64,000 nt of DNA from Noviluteimonas lactosilytica (GTDB lineage Bacteria > Pseudomonadota > Gammaproteobacteria > Xanthomonadales > Xanthomonadaceae): positions 238,870 through 302,869 of the forward strand of contig NZ_JAJGAK010000003.1 in the NCBI RefSeq assembly GCF_020866925.1. The letters are read 5' to 3'. A model generated the notes under the pieces. It ran no database searches. It was not told the DNA's origin and saw nothing but the letters and a program-made list of their open reading frames with translations. The first letter of the stretch is position 1, and each line of letters starts with the position of its first letter. Both the position numbers and the translations under genes were made by a program. This document shows, in pieces, positions 27,057 through 37,221 of the stretch.

Positions 27057-27654
27057 CGACACCCGCAACCACGACGGCCGCGTGCCCGGCGACTGGAACG
27101 CCGCGTTCGCCGCCATGCCGCTCGAACGCCCCGAAACCGACGCGTGGGCCGACATCGCCGCGCGCATGCCTGCATCGCGCAAGGCATCGCCGTGGATCGC
27201 GCGCATCGCCATCGCCGCGGCGCTCGCGCTTGCGGTGGTGGTGCCGCTGCGCATGCTCGATCCCGCGACGCCCGCCTCCGTCGATGCGCGAGGGGTGCAG
27301 GTCGCATCGGCGACGTCGACGTCGACGTCGACATCGACGCAAGCGCCGACGCCCGCCGGCGATTCGCTCGAAACGCTGTACGCGCAGTCCGCGCAACTCG
27401 AAGGCCTGCTTGCCCTGGCGCGCGACGAGAACGTCGCGACGGGTGCGGCGATCGAAGTCGGCGCCGACCTCGACAACGAACTTGCGCGCATCGATGCGCA
27501 GCTTCGCGAGCCCGGCCTGGATCCGACGCGCCAGCTCGCGCTGTGGCGCGCGCGCGTCGACACACTGCGCTCGGCGGTGAGCTTCGAATCGACGCGCCGC
27601 TGGCTCGCCGCGAACGGCGAACGCTACGACGGCGCACTCGTGCAGGTCGATTGA
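27049..27654 (+). CDS. Membrane protein, probable anti-sigma factor
   Basis: The 201-residue protein has a cytoplasmic N-terminal part of about 48 residues, one membrane helix (IARIAIAAALALAVVVPL, about 50-67), a Thr/Ser repeat encoded by GTCGAC units (27312-27336) and a periplasmic part. No zinc-binding anti-sigma motif (HxxxCxxC) is seen. Overlap with the ECF gene and single-pass topology suggest it holds the sigma factor at the membrane; this is inference. Confidence 0.72.
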   Translation: MPDDTRNHDGRVPGDWNAAFAAMPLERPETDAWADIAARMPASRKASPWIARIAIAAALALAVVVPLRMLDPATPASVDARGVQVASATSTSTSTSTQAPTPAGDSLETLYAQSAQLEGLLALARDENVATGAAIEVGADLDNELARIDAQLREPGLDPTRQLALWRARVDTLRSAVSFESTRRWLAANGERYDGALVQVD

Positions 27655-27739
27655 ATTTTTCCCGGGCATGGCCTGCGACGCTTTCACGCACCGCCACATC
27701 CATGCCATCGGACCCACACACGCAACCCCTGAGGACCGC

Positions 27740-28996
27740 ATGAAGACCACTCGTTCCACCGCGCTGCTCGGCGCCTGCATCGCACTCGCGCTGGCCGGCA
27801 CCGCCGCCGCGCAGACCCCTGCGCCGAAGGTGAAGGTGTCGGTGAAGCCCGACGCCGCGGAGCAGGCGCAGCTCGAAACCGCGCGCAAGGACATGGAGCG
27901 CGCCGCGAAGCGCTACGCCGAACTGCAGGTGAAGTACGGCGAAGAAGTCCGGGACGTGCACGTGTTCCAGCGCCACATGGCGAACAAGCCGGTGATCGGC
28001 GTCGTGCTCGCGCCGGATGCGCAGGGCGGCGTGCGCGTGGCCGGCGTGACGCCGGACAGCGGCGCGGCGAAGGCCGGCCTCAAACCGGGCGATCGCATCA
28101 CCGCGGTCGGCGGCACGCAGGTGCTCGGCAACAGCGGCGACCTGCGCCTCGCGAACGCGCGCAAGTTGTTCGCCGGCCTCGGCGAAGGCAAGCCCGTGCG
28201 CATCGACTACGTGCGCGCCGGCAAGACAGCGAGCACCAACGTCACGCCGAAGCTCGAACAGAACGTGTTCTGGGTCGGCGCACCGGGCGAAGGCGGCCCC
28301 GGCATCCGTCGCATCCAGGTGCCAGGCGTCGACGACGGCCTGCGCCAGGAAATCGTGCGCATCCAGGGGCCGTGCAGGGGCAAGGATTGCAAGGTCCCGA
28401 TGATGGCCGAAGCCTTCCGCTGGAGCGGCCTCAACCTCGCGTCCGTCGATGCGAAGCTCGGTCGCTACTTCGGCACCGACCGCGGCGTGCTGGTCATCAG
28501 CGCCGGCAAGGAACTCGAAGGCCTGCAGGCCGGCGACGTCATCCAGAAGATCGACGGCAAGACCGTCGGCACGCCGCGCGAAGCGATGGATGCGTTGCGC
28601 GCGAAGGACGCCAACCAGATGGCGCTCGTCGAATACCTGCGCGACAAGCGCACTGCAAGCACGCGCGTGAAGGTGCCGGAAGCCGGCGTCTTCATGGTGC
28701 CGCCGCCTCCGCCCGCGCCGCCGGCGCCGCCGTCGCTGCCGCGCATGAAGGCGCCGCCCGCACCGCCGGCCCCGCCCCCGGCACCGGCCGCGGCGTTCAT
28801 CGACGACGACGGCAAGGTCACGACGTTCAAGGACGCGCGCATCGCGTACGCATACACCGCGGGCAACGGCGCGGAGATCGAACTCGTCGAAACGCTGCCG
28901 CCGGCGGAAGGGTCGTACTCGTGGACGACCGAGGACGGCGCGGACGTGATCCGCAACGTTCGCATCGAAACGATCGAGAAGGTCGACGCGAAGTAA
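27740..28996 (+). CDS. Exported protein with two PDZ domains
   Basis: The 418-residue product begins with a signal peptide (MKTTRSTALLGACIALALAG, cleavage near AAAQ). Two PDZ domains are visible: the first around VIGVVLAPDAQGGVRVAGV and GAAKAGLKPGDRITAVGG, the second around GVLVISAGKELEGLQAGDVI. A proline-rich linker (PPPPPAPPAPP) and a C-terminal beta region follow. There is no protease domain, so it is a peptide-binding or sensor protein, perhaps the input of the preceding sigma/anti-sigma pair. The ATG at 27740 follows GAGGA. Confidence 0.85.
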   Translation: MKTTRSTALLGACIALALAGTAAAQTPAPKVKVSVKPDAAEQAQLETARKDMERAAKRYAELQVKYGEEVRDVHVFQRHMANKPVIGVVLAPDAQGGVRVAGVTPDSGAAKAGLKPGDRITAVGGTQVLGNSGDLRLANARKLFAGLGEGKPVRIDYVRAGKTASTNVTPKLEQNVFWVGAPGEGGPGIRRIQVPGVDDGLRQEIVRIQGPCRGKDCKVPMMAEAFRWSGLNLASVDAKLGRYFGTDRGVLVISAGKELEGLQAGDVIQKIDGKTVGTPREAMDALRAKDANQMALVEYLRDKRTASTRVKVPEAGVFMVPPPPPAPPAPPSLPRMKAPPAPPAPPPAPAAAFIDDDGKVTTFKDARIAYAYTAGNGAEIELVETLPPAEGSYSWTTEDGADVIRNVRIETIEKVDAK

Positions 28997-28999
28997 CGC

Positions 29000-29971
29000 T
29001 TACGAGGTCGCGGCCTCGAGCCGCGACCACGTCGCATCGTCGAAGCGTTCGGCCAGGTCGAGCGCTTCGAGGTTCTGCAGCAGTTGCGCGACCTTGGTCG
29101 CGCCCAGCATCACGGTCGACACGTGCGGATTGTGCAGGCACCACGCGATCGCCAGCGGCGCGGGCGCAACGCCGAGTTCCTCGGCCACCTTCGTGAAGCG
29201 TTGCGCGCGTTCGACGCGCTTCGCTTCCGGATCGCTCAGCAATGCGTCGCGCAGCCACGCATAGCTGCCTTGGGCGAGCCGCGAATCCACCGGCACGCCC
29301 TTGTTGTACTTGCCCGTCAGCAGGCCGGAGGCGAGCGGCGACCAGATCGTGGTGCCGAGGCCGAGTTCCGAATACAGCGGCGCGTATTCGAGTTCGACGC
29401 GTTCGCGATGCAGCAGGTTGTACTGCGGCTGCTCCATCGTCGGCGCGACCAGGTGGTGCGCGCGCGCGACCTTGTGCGCTTCGCGGATCGCCTGCGCCGG
29501 CCATTCCGACGTGCCCCAGTACAGCACCTTGCCCTGGCGCACGAGCGTGTCCATCGCCCACACCGTTTCCGCGATCGGCGTGTCCGGATCGGGGCGATGG
29601 CAGAAGAACAGGTCGAGGTAATCCACGCGCAGGCGACGCAACGCTTCGTGGCAGGCGTCGTGCACGTGCTTGCGCGACAGGCCGCGTTGCGTCGGCGCCG
29701 GGCGATCGACCGCGCCGAAGTACACCTTGCTCGACACGCACCAGCTGTCGCGCGGCAGGCGCAGGTCGGCGAGCGCGTCGCCCATCACCCGCTCGGCCTC
29801 GCCGTTGGCGTAGGTCTCGGCGTTGTCGAAGAAGTTGATGCCGTGGTCCCAGGCCGCGGCGAGCAGTTCGCGCGCCTCCCCTCGCCCGACCTGGTTGCCG
29901 AAGGTCACCCATGCGCCGAAGGACAGCGCGGAGAGTTGCAGGCCGGAAGCGCCGAGGCGGCGGTACTGCAT
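29000..29971 (-). CDS. Aldo/keto reductase, potassium-channel beta-subunit-like
   Basis: This 323-residue NADPH-dependent reductase is a TIM barrel with the catalytic tetrad visible: Asp and Tyr in FFDNAETYANG, Lys in SSKVYFG and His in FFCHRPD. The closest-looking relatives are bacterial Kv-beta-like reductases that reduce diverse carbonyls. The stop lies 3 bp from that of the convergent PDZ gene, leaving no room for a terminator. It is divergent from the diguanylate cyclase gene. Confidence 0.93.
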   Translation of the reverse strand: MQYRRLGASGLQLSALSFGAWVTFGNQVGRGEARELLAAAWDHGINFFDNAETYANGEAERVMGDALADLRLPRDSWCVSSKVYFGAVDRPAPTQRGLSRKHVHDACHEALRRLRVDYLDLFFCHRPDPDTPIAETVWAMDTLVRQGKVLYWGTSEWPAQAIREAHKVARAHHLVAPTMEQPQYNLLHRERVELEYAPLYSELGLGTTIWSPLASGLLTGKYNKGVPVDSRLAQGSYAWLRDALLSDPEAKRVERAQRFTKVAEELGVAPAPLAIAWCLHNPHVSTVMLGATKVAQLLQNLEALDLAERFDDATWSRLEAATS

Positions 29972-30000
29972 CGATGCACCTGTTCAGGACACGGGGCGGT

Positions 30001-30034
30001 CGAGGATACGACTTTTGTTTGCGGTGTATCCTCG
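30001..30034. promoter_or_regulatory. 9-bp inverted repeat between reductase and cyclase genes
   Basis: CGAGGATAC (30001-30009) and GTATCCTCG (30026-30034) form perfect arms with a 16-bp T-rich spacer. The site lies between two divergent genes, 23 bp before the cyclase ATG, and could be an operator or a leader hairpin. Confidence 0.45.
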
Positions 30035-30057
30035 CGCCGGGGAAGAAGGGGAGCAGG

Positions 30058-31197
30058 ATGCGTTCGACGACAGCCGGCCGCCGTTTCAGCGAGATGCTCG
30101 AACAACTCGTCTCGCGGCCCGACGAAGTGATGCTCGAAGTCGGTGCGGGCGGCGAGTTGCTCGTCGCGCGCCTGCGCGTCGCGGTCGCCGCGATGCTGCT
30201 CCTGTTGCCGCTCGCCAACGCGATGACCGGCGGGCAGTTCAGCGAAACGCTCATCGGCCTCGCCGGCGCGGTGTTCGTCAACGTGTTCTCGCAGTTGTGG
30301 CTCGCGCTGGCGCGGCACGGACGGCGATTCCGCTGGCTGCCGTTCGCCTCGGGCGCGTTCGACGTCACCGCGACGACGCTGGTGCTCCTGCTGCTCGCCT
30401 GGAACCACCTGCCCTCCGGCCTCAACAGCATGATCGTGTGGTGCGGCTACCTGCTCGCGATCGCGCTGACCGCGCTGCGCAACGACGGTCGCGTGACGTT
30501 GTTCGTCGGCGCCCTCGCCCTGGTGGAGTACGCGCTGCTCACCGCCGGCGTGTTCGCGATCGCCACGCCCGACCAACTGGTCTCCAGCGACTACGGCACG
30601 GTGACGCTGGGCAACCAGTTGCAGCGCATGGTGCTGCTCGTGGCGTCCACCCTGATCACCGCGGTGGTCGTCTATCGCATGCAGCGCCTGGTGGAGATGT
30701 CGGGCACCGACGGTCTGACCTCGCTGCCGAACCGCACGTGGCTGCTGCATCGCTTCCCGCGCCTGCTCGACGCCGCGCGCCGCGACGGCGTGAGCCTGTG
30801 CGTGGCGCTCATCGACCTCGACCACTTCAAGCGCATCAACGACGAGATCGGTCATCACGCGGGCGATCGCGCGCTGTTGCACGTGGTCGACCTCGTGCGC
30901 GATTCGATGGAGGAAGGCGAATGGTTCGCGCGCCTGGGCGGCGAGGAATTCGTGCTCGTGTTGCGCAAGCCGCTCGGGACTTCGTGGGAACGCGTCGATG
31001 GTTTGCGCCGCGCGTTGTTCTCGCGGCGCTTCGTGCCCGACCAGGGCGCCGATCCGATCCTCGTCACCTTCAGCGCCGGCGTCGCGAGCTTCCCGCACGA
31101 AGCCAGCGACCTGTCGGGACTGCTGCGGCGCGCCGACCTGCGCCTCAATTCGGCCAAGGCCGCGGGCCGCAACAGAGTGCTCGCGCGCGACGCGTGA
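30058..31197 (+). CDS. Membrane-bound diguanylate cyclase (GGDEF)
   Basis: The 379-residue protein has six hydrophobic membrane segments (about 38-205) as a sensor part and a C-terminal GGDEF domain that makes cyclic di-GMP from two GTP. The active signature is GGEEF (about 294-298), with DLDHFKRINDEIGHHAGD upstream and FSAGVASFP downstream, so it should be active. No RxxD inhibitory site is seen just before GGEEF. The ATG at 30058 follows GGGGAGCAGG. The signal it senses is unknown. Confidence 0.93.
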   Translation: MRSTTAGRRFSEMLEQLVSRPDEVMLEVGAGGELLVARLRVAVAAMLLLLPLANAMTGGQFSETLIGLAGAVFVNVFSQLWLALARHGRRFRWLPFASGAFDVTATTLVLLLLAWNHLPSGLNSMIVWCGYLLAIALTALRNDGRVTLFVGALALVEYALLTAGVFAIATPDQLVSSDYGTVTLGNQLQRMVLLVASTLITAVVVYRMQRLVEMSGTDGLTSLPNRTWLLHRFPRLLDAARRDGVSLCVALIDLDHFKRINDEIGHHAGDRALLHVVDLVRDSMEEGEWFARLGGEEFVLVLRKPLGTSWERVDGLRRALFSRRFVPDQGADPILVTFSAGVASFPHEASDLSGLLRRADLRLNSAKAAGRNRVLARDA

Positions 31198-31317
31198 GGA
31201 CTTCGCGCCGATAGCTTCGGCTTCCTGAACGCGCGAGGCGGGCCGTTTCGGTTGCCCGCCCGCACCCCCTGCCCCAAGATGCGCCGTCGGCCGAGACGGC
31301 CATGGGGGTTTCATCAG

Positions 31318-32616
31318 ATGGAAGCATTGGCCCGGATCGGCTTCGGCCTGTTCGGCCTCGCGGTGCTCGTGGGCATCGCATGGCTGTTCTCGAACAACAA
31401 GAAGGCGGTCGACTGGCGCCTGGTGCTCACGGGCGTTGCGCTGCAGATCGGCTTCGCGGCGCTCGTGTTGCTGGTGCCCGGCGCGCGCACCGTCTTCCAG
31501 GGCCTGGGCGACGGGTTCGTCGCGATCCTCGCGTTCGTCGGCGAGGGATCCAAGTTCATCTTCGGCTCGTTGATGGACACCTCGAAGTTCGGGTTCATCT
31601 TCGCCTTCCAGGTGCTGCCGACGATCATCTTCTTCGCCTCGCTGATGGGCGTGCTCTACCACCTCGGCGTGATGCAGGCGGTCGTGCGCGGCATGGCGTG
31701 GGGCATCACCAAGGTGATGCGCGTGTCGGGCGCGGAGACGACCTCGGTGTGCGCGAGCGTCTTCATCGGCCAGACCGAAGCGCCGCTGACGGTGCGTCCG
31801 TACATCCCGCGCATGACCGAGTCGGAACTGATCACGATGATGATCGGCGGCATGGCGCACATCGCCGGCGGCGTGCTCGCCGCGTACGTCGGCATGCTCG
31901 GCGGCGGCGACCCGGTGCAGGGCGCGTTCTACGCCAAGCACCTGCTGGCCGCTTCGATCATGGCCGCGCCCGCCACGCTCGTCATCGCCAAGATCCTCAT
32001 CCCCGAAACCGGTGCGCCGCTCACGCGCGGCACGGTGAAGATGGAAGTCGAGAAGACCGCGAGCAACGTCATCGACGCGGCGGCCGCGGGCGCCGGCGAC
32101 GGCCTGCGCCTGGCGCTGAACATCGGCGCGATGCTGCTCGCCTTCATCGCGTTGATCGCGCTGATCAATTGGCCGCTGACCTGGATCGGCGAGGCCACCG
32201 GCCTGCAGGCCATGCTCGGCCGGCCCACCGACATCGCGACGATCCTCGGCTACGTCATGTCGCCGATCGCGTGGGTGATCGGCGTGCCGTGGGCCGATGC
32301 GACGACGGTGGGTTCGCTGATCGGCCAGAAGATCGTCATCAACGAGTTCGTCGCGTACCTGCAACTGGCCGACATCGTGAACGGCAAGGTCGCGGGCGTC
32401 GTCCTCACCGACCAGGGCAAGCTGATCGCGACGTATGCGCTGTGCGGCTTCGCGAACTTCTCCTCGATCGCGATCCAGATCGGCGGCATCGGCGGCCTCG
32501 CGCCGGAACGCCGCGGCGACCTCGCGCGCTTCGGGCTTCGCGCGGTGCTCGGCGGTTCGATCGCGACCTTCATGACCGCGACGATCGCGGGCGTGCTCAC
32601 GTTCCTCGGAAGCTGA
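31318..32616 (+). CDS. Concentrative nucleoside transporter (NupC/CNT family)
   Basis: This 432-residue inner-membrane carrier imports nucleosides with a cation gradient. Family hallmarks include SVFIGQTEAPLTVRPYI, MIGGMAHIAGGVLAAYV and KIVINEFVAYLQLA, which line the nucleoside site in CNT structures. About ten helices are present. A ribokinase-like gene starts 6 bp after the stop, so import and phosphorylation of the (ribo)nucleoside or released ribose are probably coupled. Confidence 0.94.
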   Translation: MEALARIGFGLFGLAVLVGIAWLFSNNKKAVDWRLVLTGVALQIGFAALVLLVPGARTVFQGLGDGFVAILAFVGEGSKFIFGSLMDTSKFGFIFAFQVLPTIIFFASLMGVLYHLGVMQAVVRGMAWGITKVMRVSGAETTSVCASVFIGQTEAPLTVRPYIPRMTESELITMMIGGMAHIAGGVLAAYVGMLGGGDPVQGAFYAKHLLAASIMAAPATLVIAKILIPETGAPLTRGTVKMEVEKTASNVIDAAAAGAGDGLRLALNIGAMLLAFIALIALINWPLTWIGEATGLQAMLGRPTDIATILGYVMSPIAWVIGVPWADATTVGSLIGQKIVINEFVAYLQLADIVNGKVAGVVLTDQGKLIATYALCGFANFSSIAIQIGGIGGLAPERRGDLARFGLRAVLGGSIATFMTATIAGVLTFLGS

Positions 32617-32621
32617 CCCGC

Positions 32622-33572
32622 ATGCCGGACGTCGCCGTCGTCGGTTCGTTCAACGTCGACCACGTGTGGCGCTGCGACGTGTTGCCGCAGCACGGCGAAA
32701 CGCGCATCGGCACGTATTCGACCGGCCCCGGCGGCAAGGGCTTCAACCAGGCGATCGCCTCCGCACGCGCGGGCGCGTCGACGAGCTTCCTCTGCGCGCT
32801 CGGCGACGACGTCGGCGCGCAACTCGCGCGCGCACTCGCCGACGCCGACGGCATCGCGCTCGTGGACCAGCGCAGCGAGCATGCGACCGGCACCGCCGGC
32901 ATCTACGTCGACGCACACGGCCGCAACGCGATCGTGATCGGCGGCGGCGCGAACGGCGACCTGCGCGACAGCTTCGTGCAATCGCAATGGGTCGTGCTCG
33001 CGCAGGCGCGCGTGGTGCTCGTGCAGCGCGAATCGCCGGCGGAGGCGGTCACGGCCGCGTTGCGCATCGGCCGCGAAGTCGGTGCGACCACGATGCTCAA
33101 TCCCGCGCCCGTGAACGCGGACGTCGACGCCGACCTGCTCGCGCTCGCCGACATCCTCACGCCCAACGAAACCGAATTCGCCGCCCTGCTCGCCACGCAT
33201 GGCGGCACGACGATCGCGCCCGACGCCGTCGTGAACACCGACGACGCGACGCTGCACGCGCACTGCCGCCGCCTGTTGCCGCACGGCACGGTGGTAGTGA
33301 CGCTCGGCGCGGCTGGCGCATTCGTTTCGCATCCCTCCGATGCACTGCGCGGCGATGCGGTCGCGATGTACAGCGTCCCCGCCTACCCCGCGACGCCGAT
33401 CGACACGACCGGCGCCGGCGATGCGTTCAGCGGCGCGCTCGCCGCTTCGATCTCGCAACTCGACCAGCCCTTCGCCGAACACGTGCGCTTCGCCGCGCGT
33501 TACGCGGCGCGATCGACCGAAGTCGCCGGCGCGGCGACGTCGATGCCGAGGCTGGCGCCGCTCGGCGCGTGA
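32622..33572 (+). CDS. PfkB-family carbohydrate kinase, ribokinase-like
   Basis: The 316-residue kinase has both PfkB signatures: GGKGFNQAIASARAG near the N-terminus and the ATP/anion-hole motif DTTGAGDAFSGAL with the catalytic Asp near the C-terminus. The N-terminal GSFNVDHVW and GPGGKG resemble ribokinase; adenosine kinase is a possible alternative given the upstream nucleoside transporter. It is translated from an ATG 6 bp after that gene. Confidence 0.9.
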   Translation: MPDVAVVGSFNVDHVWRCDVLPQHGETRIGTYSTGPGGKGFNQAIASARAGASTSFLCALGDDVGAQLARALADADGIALVDQRSEHATGTAGIYVDAHGRNAIVIGGGANGDLRDSFVQSQWVVLAQARVVLVQRESPAEAVTAALRIGREVGATTMLNPAPVNADVDADLLALADILTPNETEFAALLATHGGTTIAPDAVVNTDDATLHAHCRRLLPHGTVVVTLGAAGAFVSHPSDALRGDAVAMYSVPAYPATPIDTTGAGDAFSGALAASISQLDQPFAEHVRFAARYAARSTEVAGAATSMPRLAPLGA

Positions 33573-33611
33573 CGTCTCGCGGCGGCGCCACGCGCTAAAA
33601 TCCGCCCCGTC

Positions 33612-34610
33612 ATGCAGATCGGACCGCACGCCGTCACCCCGAAAGTCATCCTCGCGCCCATGGCCGGCGTGACGGATAAACCGTTCCGCGTGTTGTGCAA
33701 GCAGCTGGGCGCGGGCCTGTGCGTGTCGGAGATGACGACGTCGGACCCGCGCTTCTGGAAGACCGCGAAGTCCCTGCATCGCATGGACCACGACGGCGAG
33801 CCTGCGCCGATCAGCGTGCAGATCGCCGGCACGGTGCCGGAAGTGATGGCCGAGGCCGCGCGTCACAACGTCGACCACGGCGCGCAGCTCATCGACATCA
33901 ACATGGGGTGCCCGGCGAAGAAGGTGTGCAACGCGTGGGCGGGCTCGGCGCTGATGCGCGACGAAGGCCTGGTCGCGCGCATCCTCGAAGCGGTGGTCGC
34001 CGCGGTCGACGTGCCGGTGACGCTGAAGATCCGCACGGGGTGGGCCGCCGATCGCCGCAATGCGCCGACGATCGCGCGCATCGCGCAGGACAGCGGCATC
34101 GCGGCGCTCGCGGTGCATGGCCGCACGCGCGACCAGCAATACGGCGGCGTCGCGGAGTACGACACCATCGCGGAGATCAAGGCGATGCTGTCGATCCCCG
34201 TGATCGCCAACGGCGATGTCGATTCGCCGGAGAAGGCCGCGCACGTGCTCGCGGCGACGGGCTGCGATGCGGTGATGATCGGTCGCGCGGCGCAGGGTCG
34301 GCCGTGGATCTTCCGCGAAGTCGCGCATTACCTCGCGACCGGCGAGCGACTCGCGCCGCCATCGCTCGTAGAAGTACGCGACGTGTTGCTCGGCCACCTG
34401 CAGGCGCTGCATGCGTTCTACGGCGAGCTGTCGGGCGTGCGCATCGCACGCAAGCATTTGGGGTGGTATGCCAAGGATCGACCGGAGAACCACGCGTTCC
34501 GCCACGTCGTCAACCGCGCTGAGACCGCGGAGATGCAGCTCGCATTGACGAAGGATTACTTCGATGCGCTGATCGCGGGCGTGCCGACCGGGTTGCCCGT
34601 CGCGGCCTGA
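33612..34610 (+). CDS. dusB: tRNA-dihydrouridine synthase B
   Basis: This 332-residue FMN enzyme reduces specific uridines in tRNA D-loops using NADPH. DusB features are clear: VILAPMAGVTDKPFR, VQIAGTVPEVMAEAA, the INMGCPAKKVCN loop with the catalytic Cys, and MIGRAAQGRPWIFRE at the FMN phosphate site. In many gammaproteobacteria dusB is followed by fis; here no fis-like gene follows. Confidence 0.95.
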   Translation: MQIGPHAVTPKVILAPMAGVTDKPFRVLCKQLGAGLCVSEMTTSDPRFWKTAKSLHRMDHDGEPAPISVQIAGTVPEVMAEAARHNVDHGAQLIDINMGCPAKKVCNAWAGSALMRDEGLVARILEAVVAAVDVPVTLKIRTGWAADRRNAPTIARIAQDSGIAALAVHGRTRDQQYGGVAEYDTIAEIKAMLSIPVIANGDVDSPEKAAHVLAATGCDAVMIGRAAQGRPWIFREVAHYLATGERLAPPSLVEVRDVLLGHLQALHAFYGELSGVRIARKHLGWYAKDRPENHAFRHVVNRAETAEMQLALTKDYFDALIAGVPTGLPVAA

Positions 34611-34851
34611 TCACGCGGTTGTTCATCAGCGAATGTGGTGGCGTCGTGCGCGACGTCCGATACATCTTGGAGTCACAGGTCTTTGCAGGGGAATTGTGCG
34701 TCGGCGCGTCTCACGACGGGCTGCTGCACACGACGATCACCACGGCGCGAGTCTGCAAAACCCTCCACCGCGATGTCTGCGCGATCCATCCCGCCGACCC
34801 GGCGAAGTCTCTGCCACCCCGGCGCATCGGCATCAAAAGGAAACGTTGCGC
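34611..34851. other. Gap after dusB without a recognisable gene
   Basis: About 240 bp lies between dusB and the convergent membrane hydrolase gene. An ORF crosses it (34619-35002) but shows odd composition, no family features and overlaps the hydrolase. No clear terminator was found. Confidence 0.5.
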
Positions 34852-35868
34852 CTACAGGCCGGGGTCCGCGGGGGCATGCCAGATGCGCGTCCACATCGCG
34901 CCGAGCCGGCGCGAGGCCTCCCACGGCCACTCCAGCTGCCGTGCGGGGATCGGACGCCATCCTTCCCCGTCGTGTTCGGCCACCGCGAAACGAAAGCTGT
35001 AATCCGGTTCCGCGCCCATGCGCAGGTCGGTGAGCACGAGCTGCCCGTCGCGCACCTGCGCCTTCGTGAAGTGATGGTTGAACCACAACAGGCGCGCGAC
35101 CTGCGGTTGCCCGCGCACTGCATCGAGCGCCTCGATATCCGAGGGATGATGCGTGAAGCGGATCGGCCCGCGATCGGCGACGATCGAACGCTCGCCTTCG
35201 ACGAACCCGTCCGGCGTCATCGCGACGACGCGCCACAACAACGTGTTGAACGGCATCGGCACGGTGAAGCGCGGCGCATCGGCGAGCCCGATCGCGGCGA
35301 GCGAGCGCTCGGCCTCGCGCTCGACGATCGACTTCGCCACCAGCGACCAGCCCAGGTACACGCCGACGAAGGCGAGCGACGCCACCACCGCGCGCTTCGC
35401 GCCGGGTCGCGCACCGAGCCATGCGGCGACGACGCACCCGAGGACCAGCGGCAAGGTGATCAGCGGGTCGATGATGAAGACGCTCGACCACATCGTCGGC
35501 GGCACCGGCAACGGCCAGAACAACTGCGTGCCGTAGATGGTGAAGGCGTCGAACAGCGGATGCGAAAGCAGGCACGCCTGGAAGATCCAGAACCACGCAC
35601 GCGGCGCCTGCGCCACGCGCCCGCCCCGCGAGCGGAACCACGCCCACAACGCCAGCGCCACGAGCGGCAGCACGAGCAGCGAATGCGTGGCCGCGCGATG
35701 CCAGGTCATGCGGACGATCGGGTCGTCGCTCAGCAGCAGCGGCAGCACGTCGAGATCGGGCAGCGTGTTGAGCGCGGCGCCGGCCAGGATCGCGGCCCGG
35801 CGATGGCCGGCGGGCGCGATGGCGGCCGCGATGGCGCCGCCGATGAAGAGATGGGTGAACGAGTCCAT
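34852..35868 (-). CDS. Membrane-bound metal-dependent hydrolase, YdjM-like
   Basis: The 338-residue protein starts MDSFTHLFIGGAIAAAI and has conserved His/Asp residues between helices (LNTLPDLDVLP, TWHRAATHSLLVLP, LSHPLFDAFTIYG), typical of the DUF457/YdjM family of inner-membrane, probably metal-dependent hydrolases. Four to five membrane helices are followed by a soluble C-terminal domain of about 150 residues. The substrate is unknown. The ATG at 35868 begins the conserved DSFTH motif. It is divergent from metK. Confidence 0.88.
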   Translation of the reverse strand: MDSFTHLFIGGAIAAAIAPAGHRRAAILAGAALNTLPDLDVLPLLLSDDPIVRMTWHRAATHSLLVLPLVALALWAWFRSRGGRVAQAPRAWFWIFQACLLSHPLFDAFTIYGTQLFWPLPVPPTMWSSVFIIDPLITLPLVLGCVVAAWLGARPGAKRAVVASLAFVGVYLGWSLVAKSIVEREAERSLAAIGLADAPRFTVPMPFNTLLWRVVAMTPDGFVEGERSIVADRGPIRFTHHPSDIEALDAVRGQPQVARLLWFNHHFTKAQVRDGQLVLTDLRMGAEPDYSFRFAVAEHDGEGWRPIPARQLEWPWEASRRLGAMWTRIWHAPADPGL

Positions 35869-35921
35869 ACCCCAATTTGCCATCCCGAAGGCGCAAGATG
35901 CGCAATCCTGCCGGCGGCCTG

Positions 35922-35959
35922 TACAATACCCGGCCATCCTTTCATCCGAATCAAAGGAT
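35922..35959 (+). promoter_or_regulatory. metK promoter element and leader inverted repeat
   Basis: TACAAT (35922-35927) is a good -10, although the -35 at standard spacing is weak. The short leader holds ATCCTTT (35936-35942) and AAAGGAT (35953-35959), a 7-bp inverted repeat that includes the purine-rich ribosome-binding stretch. It may be an operator for a methyl-cycle regulator or a translational hairpin. Confidence 0.5.
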
Positions 35960-35969
35960 ATAAGATCCG

Positions 35970-37196
<1,227 letters not shown>

Positions 37197-37221
37197 GGCC
37201 GCACTGCAACCGCGAAATGAA

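Noticed and set aside
34619..35002. Plus-strand 127-residue ORF after dusB
   Set aside because: Overlaps the convergent hydrolase gene, with irregular composition rich in Cys, His and Arg.
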